This document shows positions 59,856 to 64,000 of a stretch of 64,000 bases of DNA, piece by piece. The stretch's first letter is position 1. Each line of letters starts with the position of its first letter. The notes beneath the pieces were generated by a model. That model ran no database searches. It was not told the DNA's origin and worked only from the letters and a program-made list of their open reading frames with translations. Origin of the DNA: Streptomyces antibioticus (lineage in GTDB: Bacteria > Actinomycetota > Actinomycetes > Streptomycetales > Streptomycetaceae); assembly GCF_002019855.1 (NCBI RefSeq), contig NZ_CM007717.1, forward strand, positions 5,744,004 through 5,808,003, in the 5' to 3' direction. Position numbers and translations under genes: made by a program.

Positions 59856-62287
59856 GCCGACTCCTCATCAGCGATCTCTTCTTCGATCACGTCGAGTGTC
59901 ATGCGCATCATTGCGAGATCGAGACGGGTCTTACCGCTGATGTTGCCCAGGAATGTTCCAGCCACCTCAAGCAGCCTCCCGAGGCGCTCGACCTGGGCAT
60001 CGCGAGCATCGGGGTCGTTCCACGTAGACCAGGTCGTGGAGAAAATGGCGCCATCCATCACCAGTTCGGGATGGGCGCGAATGATCGCGGCAATGCCCTC
60101 CGCGGTGAGGTGTGCGATGAAGTCGCCGCTCTGGGTTGCCACGGGCCAAACCAATCGAGGGTCCGCCCCGGCGGCGTGCTTCTCCGCAGCCTGCTTCTCC
60201 GCCGTAGGGAGGCTCGCCCACAAAGAGGCGGCACGCGGAGCCCCAACGCGCTGGATGCCCTCTCGCACGCGGCCGAGCAGGGCACTTGCCCGCTCGCGCA
60301 GGGCCGCATCGGTAAAGCGCTGGTCTGGGAATTGCAGAGTGACTTCAGCGGCGACGCGTGCGGCACTGTCATCGGTGCTGGCGAGCGCGCGTAGCGCCTC
60401 CGCGATCTCGATGATCGCGTAGTCGCGGGGATCGCGACCGAACTCCCTGAACACTGGATGATCTCCGTGAACGAATACCTCAATTGCGTTACCGCGCAGA
60501 GTGTGCGAAACGCATGGTGTCGGTCGGCCGGAATGGTCTAGGAGTGGCTCGGGCGTGACATACACCGTGACCATGCGCCTGCCTAGGGTGGCCACGGATA
60601 CTGCTCCGCTGAGGTCGGTTAGCCGGCGCGCCCCGGTTCGGTACCTCGTGAAGCGCTGATCTTCCGTCTCTGGCTGGGGCTGCGGCGTGGTTGTACCTGG
60701 CGAACCAGTCGTCTTGCTGGTTGAGGGGTTTCCAAACCCGAGCCCCGTGCGGCTGAGTAGATCATCAGACTGTCTCTGTGTGCTGCGGATGGAACTCCGT
60801 GGTGAAGGCACGGTGCTGGCCCCACTCCCGGGCGGGACCGGAACTCGGTCTCTTTTGCTCTCATCGTGTTGTCGTGCGGCCTCGTACCATTTCTCGTCGG
60901 TGAGAAATTCGGCGAGCCCTTTACGGAACGAGCCGGCCCAATCTCTTGCCAGCTCGTGAAGCGGGTTTGAGCCGTCCCCGGGTACGAGGTGCTTGAGGCC
61001 CGGATCATTTCTACGGAAGGCGTTGAACAAGCGCCCTACCGGCGTGTCGTTAGGTGCGTACCCATACGTTTTCGCCTTGTTCGGCTGAAGGGGCCCCTCA
61101 CCGCGAATGAGGTGGGCGGCGGTGATCCAGTCCCGTGAATCTCTTTTGAAGTCATTCTTCTGGTATGTCACAGGTACATGGTCGAGGTGTATCTCGCCCA
61201 CGATTCGGCCACCTACCGTCGCGCCGAGCTCGATCGGGTACTCAGTAAGGGTTTCCCCCGTGTCCGGGTGCTCCCACTCGAATAGGCTTCGATCAGATAT
61301 GAGGATCTTCCGCCCGTTCCTGAGGAAGTCGATACCAAAGTCGCTGGTGTGCAAGTAGCGTTGGATTCCCACCCAGCCGACGATCCGGCGCTCCCGCAGC
61401 TCGAGATTTGCGCTGCCGCATTCGACGCAGGCCTCGGGGGATACGCGATGCCAGTGACCACAGTCCTGGCATGCCCAGGCCGAGGTCAATTGGTGATCAA
61501 TCGGCTGGATCGCCCTCACGTCGGAACCGCGATAGGCCACCGATCGCTGGGCGTCCCAAACGCAAGGCAGCCGGGGCCGTACAAGTGTGTTGTTGACGAA
61601 CAGTCGGAAGCCGCGCCCCTTGAGTTCGGCGCCAGGGAGCTCGGAGAGGACGTCCTTGCCGCGAAGCAAATACGAGTAGACCTTGCCCAGTTGCTCCCGA
61701 ATGGTGGAAGGCAGTTGCGGGCGGCGCAGGGCAGTCCGCGTGTCGGGCCGCAGATGACGCACAGTGATCTCGGTGCCGTGCATTGTGGGGTCGTCCTTGG
61801 GCTCACGCCGCAGCGGGGCCTTGAATTCACCATGCTGCTGCATCTCAAGGAAGTTGATCTCGGCAACCAGCCAGTTTCGGTCGCCTGATCGGGTAGTCCG
61901 CACCTCGGTAACGGATCCCAGGTTGGCGGTCGCGATGTTGAAGCCCATACCGAACAGCCCTAGGCTTCCGTATCGGCTGTTCCGGCTGTAGCCCGCGCGC
62001 AGAGCGAGCTGGAATGCTTCCAGTCCCATGCCGCGCCCATTGTCCGCCACGCACACGATCTCGTCGCCCTCGGAAGTCGTGCCGGGCTTCGGCAGCGTGA
62101 CTCGGACATAGGGGGGATCGGCTGGGTCCCGAGCCTCATCTGACAAAAAGTCATCGAACGCGTTGTCGATCAGCTCTGCGAGACATTGCCACGGCTTATA
62201 TGGGATATCGCCTAGCACCTCAAGGAGTCGCGGCGATGGTGTCAGGTCCAGGCTCTCCGCGTAGGCCTCGCTCGCGTCAAGTGACAC
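59852..62287 (-). CDS. MORC/MutL-like GHKL ATPase of a restriction system
   Basis: GTG 62287 is chosen because ggagggg lies six bases upstream; the frame is open to 62371. The 811-residue protein has a Bergerat ATP-binding fold: N-box CLAELIDNAFDDFL (about 38-50, Asn42), G1 box DNGRGMGLEAF (82-92), and G2 box GLFGMGFNIATA (110-121), followed by a MutL-like transducer and a long C-terminal region with a CxxC...CxxC zinc ribbon (WACQDCGHWHRVSPEACVEC). Prokaryotic MORC/MutL homologues of this kind are known from predicted restriction systems. It heads the leftward operon and should form an ATP-gated clamp on DNA. Confidence 0.82.
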   Translation of the reverse strand: MSLDASEAYAESLDLTPSPRLLEVLGDIPYKPWQCLAELIDNAFDDFLSDEARDPADPPYVRVTLPKPGTTSEGDEIVCVADNGRGMGLEAFQLALRAGYSRNSRYGSLGLFGMGFNIATANLGSVTEVRTTRSGDRNWLVAEINFLEMQQHGEFKAPLRREPKDDPTMHGTEITVRHLRPDTRTALRRPQLPSTIREQLGKVYSYLLRGKDVLSELPGAELKGRGFRLFVNNTLVRPRLPCVWDAQRSVAYRGSDVRAIQPIDHQLTSAWACQDCGHWHRVSPEACVECGSANLELRERRIVGWVGIQRYLHTSDFGIDFLRNGRKILISDRSLFEWEHPDTGETLTEYPIELGATVGGRIVGEIHLDHVPVTYQKNDFKRDSRDWITAAHLIRGEGPLQPNKAKTYGYAPNDTPVGRLFNAFRRNDPGLKHLVPGDGSNPLHELARDWAGSFRKGLAEFLTDEKWYEAARQHDESKRDRVPVPPGSGASTVPSPRSSIRSTQRQSDDLLSRTGLGFGNPSTSKTTGSPGTTTPQPQPETEDQRFTRYRTGARRLTDLSGAVSVATLGRRMVTVYVTPEPLLDHSGRPTPCVSHTLRGNAIEVFVHGDHPVFREFGRDPRDYAIIEIAEALRALASTDDSAARVAAEVTLQFPDQRFTDAALRERASALLGRVREGIQRVGAPRAASLWASLPTAEKQAAEKHAAGADPRLVWPVATQSGDFIAHLTAEGIAAIIRAHPELVMDGAIFSTTWSTWNDPDARDAQVERLGRLLEVAGTFLGNISGKTRLDLAMMRMTLDVIEEEIADEESA

Positions 62288-62371
62288 CCAAACCCCTCCG
62301 ACTTCGGTCCTGGACACCGACCGCTTGAGTCCTGCACCTTGGCGGTGCCCCCCCCACCATGTGTGCTGCAA

Positions 62372-62616
62372 GATTACTCACTCGCGGCGTTCAGGCGAGG
62401 GGAGTCTGTGATGTTGGAACCCCGCACGGCTGACGCGCCTGTGGTGGGTCGTGGCCATGGCGCATGTCGGTAAGTGTGCCCGGCCTCGTCACATCCTGTT
62501 GGCGTGAGAGCGAAGCTCGTTGAGCCGGTCCGCAGGAGATGCAGCCGAACTGCATCTCTGCTCCTCACATCCCGCGCCGCGGGCGGCGTCCTGATGGCCG
62601 CGCACTTCGCAGCGCA
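62372..62616. other. Region between MORC-like gene and IS remnant, no gene seen
   Basis: No coding sequence convinces here. The stretch beside 62617 probably continues the decayed IS21 sequence in shifted frames, and the part near 62300-62400 should carry the promoter of the leftward defence operon. Confidence 0.35.
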
Positions 62617-62894
62617 TCACCTCCCCAGTGCCGGCATGCTGAAGGGCGGGGACGGTCTGGTGCCTCGTCCCGCAGCATGCCGGCGCTGGGCGACGATCTC
62701 GCCTCCGGTGGACAGGAGGAGGACCTCGTCGTTGTCGCAGGGCACGGTCACCATCCGACTGATCGCCGCAGGATCGACGGAGTAGTCGGTGGTGTCGACG
62801 TGGATGTAGTGGTCCTGCCCGAGCGGGAGCGGCGACGTAAGCCACTACGCACCCGGTTGGCGGATGCCCCACATCCGTCTCGATGTAGCGCCTA
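62617..62894 (-). pseudogene. IS21-type IstA transposase, C-terminal remnant
   Basis: The reverse strand reads PLPLGQDHYIHVDTTDYSVD, then PAAISRMVTVPCDNDEVLLL with STGGEIVAQRRHAA, a pattern typical of the C-terminal end of IS21-family IstA proteins. A frame change then leads to a stop at 62617. The upstream part is replaced by the IS630 element that begins at 62895. It is inactive; no istB follows. Confidence 0.75.
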
Positions 62895-64000
62895 TTGATC
62901 AGAAACTCATGGGGTTCTCGTCCAGGACGTAGCGGACGTGTGGGCCGCCGAAGTAGCCGCGGACGATGTGCGGCTGGCGCTGGCGTCTGCGGAAGAAGCG
63001 GCGGGTCTCGGCGGCGAGTTCGGCCTGGTTCCGGGCTCGGTGCTGCTTGGGCAGGCTGTGCTTGAGGTCGGCGTTGACGAGTTCGTCGGGGTTGAGCTCG
63101 GGCGAGTACGGGGGCAGGAAGTGCAGCTCGACGTCGTCGGGGTGGGCTGCGAGCCAGTCGCGGACCTTCTTCGAGCGGTGGGCGGAGTGCCCGTCGACCA
63201 CGAGATGGACCTTGTGGTCGAAGTGGCCGGCGAGCCGGTCCAGGAAGCGGCACATCACCTCGGCGGTGAAACTCTCGGTGAAGACCATGAAGTGCATCCG
63301 GCCCTTGGTGCTGATCGCCGACATCGCGTTCACCGAGAACCGGTTCCCGGCCCGTCGCACGACGGGGGTCTTGCCCTTCTCTCCCCAGGTGCGGCCTGTG
63401 ACCTGGTCGGAGCGGATGCCGACCTGGTCGGCGAAGAGAATCTCCCCACCGTCCTCCTTCGCCCTCGCCCGGATCTTGGGCCAGGTCTCGGCGTGCCAGC
63501 GCCGGACGGCCTCGGGGTCCTGCTCGACGGCCCTCTTGTCCGGGCGCTGGAAGGAAAGACCCCACCGCTTCAGGTACTTGCCCACCCCCGGTTCGGTCAG
63601 CCGTACCCGGTACAGCTTCGCGATCAGGTCACCGATCAGCCGCCGCGTCCACAACTGCCCACTCAGCCCCACGTCACAGGGCCGGTGATCGAGGACCGCC
63701 TGCCGCACAGCGGCCTGCTCGGCCTCCCCGAGCACCTGGTGCACCCCGACCGGCTTACCACGCGGCCGCATCACCAGAGCCTCCCGACCGCCGGCCAGCC
63801 ACTTCGCCCACCAGATGTCGACGGCCTTCAGCGACACCCCGAACACCGCCGCCACGTCCTCACGGTCCCGCCCCGCCACCAACGCGGCCACCGCCCGCAG
63901 CCGCAGGGCCTCCTGCGCCGACGGCGACAGATGCCGCGCGTCCCCCACCAGATCGCTCACACCCCTCCAACGACCCAGAACCCAAACCGTTTCGGATCAA
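62895..64000 (-). mobile_element. IS630-family insertion sequence
   Basis: The left end (62895 onward, ttgatcagaaac) and the reverse complement of the right end (ttgatccgaaac) form imperfect terminal inverted repeats; about 20 of the first 26 bases agree, continuing as gggttct. A TA dinucleotide (62893-62894) adjoins the left end, the target used by IS630/Tc1 elements; the matching TA on the right would fall just outside the window. The element contains one transposase gene and interrupts the IS21 remnant. Confidence 0.8.
62899..63960 (-). CDS. IS630-family transposase
   Basis: The 353-residue protein starts MSDLVGDARHLSPSAQEALR, has an N-terminal HTH (EDVAAVFGVSLKAVDIWWAK) and a DDE domain with Asp in EILFADQVGIRSD, Asp in VHLVVDGHSAHRSKKVR and Glu in LPPYSPELNPDELVNADLK, in the expected order. 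It is full length and uninterrupted, so probably active. Its stop codon lies inside the left terminal repeat. Confidence 0.9.
   Translation of the reverse strand: MSDLVGDARHLSPSAQEALRLRAVAALVAGRDREDVAAVFGVSLKAVDIWWAKWLAGGREALVMRPRGKPVGVHQVLGEAEQAAVRQAVLDHRPCDVGLSGQLWTRRLIGDLIAKLYRVRLTEPGVGKYLKRWGLSFQRPDKRAVEQDPEAVRRWHAETWPKIRARAKEDGGEILFADQVGIRSDQVTGRTWGEKGKTPVVRRAGNRFSVNAMSAISTKGRMHFMVFTESFTAEVMCRFLDRLAGHFDHKVHLVVDGHSAHRSKKVRDWLAAHPDDVELHFLPPYSPELNPDELVNADLKHSLPKQHRARNQAELAAETRRFFRRRQRQPHIVRGYFGGPHVRYVLDENPMSF

Noticed and set aside
1..64000. CRISPR array
   Set aside because: No array of regularly spaced identical repeats with unique spacers was seen; the tandem repeats found are coding minisatellites without spacers.

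Overview
The window looks like the chromosome of a Streptomyces or close relative. G+C is very high with strong G/C bias in third codon positions, GTG starts are frequent, genes overlap by ATGA/GTGA, TTA codons are rare, and Ku is present. G+C drops visibly in the right part (about 55.7-62.4 kb), as expected for acquired DNA.

Region 1 (1-7.8 kb) is ordinary accessory chromosome: the 5' end of a LigD-type polymerase gene divergent from ku (end joining), a membrane acyltransferase, an aldehyde-dehydrogenase-like/ThDP-enzyme gene pair with altered catalytic residues, a small secreted protein and an M48 membrane protease.

Region 2 (7.9-39.3 kb) is a biosynthetic gene cluster I cannot match to a known product. 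A CreE-like aspartate N-oxygenase and CreD-like nitrosuccinate lyase should supply nitrous acid. A PapA/PapB/PapC set plus a HisC-like aminotransferase should make 4-amino-phenylalanine (PAPA), with a type II DAHP synthase boosting shikimate flux. A CreM-like ATP-dependent ligase is a candidate diazotase for the arylamine. Downstream lie six ATP-grasp modules in four genes plus one degenerate ATP-grasp protein, two MFS exporters and a cysteine-synthase-like enzyme, which suggests a peptide built by ATP-grasp amino acid ligases. An indigoidine-synthase homologue (A-Ox-T-TE) sits divergently in the middle. Control is suggested by a LuxR-type regulator gene with two TTA codons and by two copies of an 86-bp upstream element, at 7890 and 36304, each preceding a short ORF beginning M-x-L-R-E.

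Region 3 (39.3-45.3 kb) holds a DNA-methylase-like protein, a large STAND NTPase with an N-terminal nucleosidase domain (probable anti-phage protein), a decayed IS5-type transposase and a small hypothetical gene.

Region 4 (45.4-64 kb) begins at a 3' fragment of a tRNA-Arg(CCG) gene, a probable attachment-site scar, and looks like a defence island. A rightward DISARM-like operon (two unknown genes that may together be DrmE-like, a NERD/SF1 helicase, DrmA-like helicase, DrmB-like DUF1998 protein) converges on a leftward operon encoding a MORC/MutL-like GHKL ATPase, a nuclease-helicase, an unknown protein, Vsr and a C5 cytosine methyltransferase. The right edge is an IS21 istA remnant cut by a complete IS630-family element.
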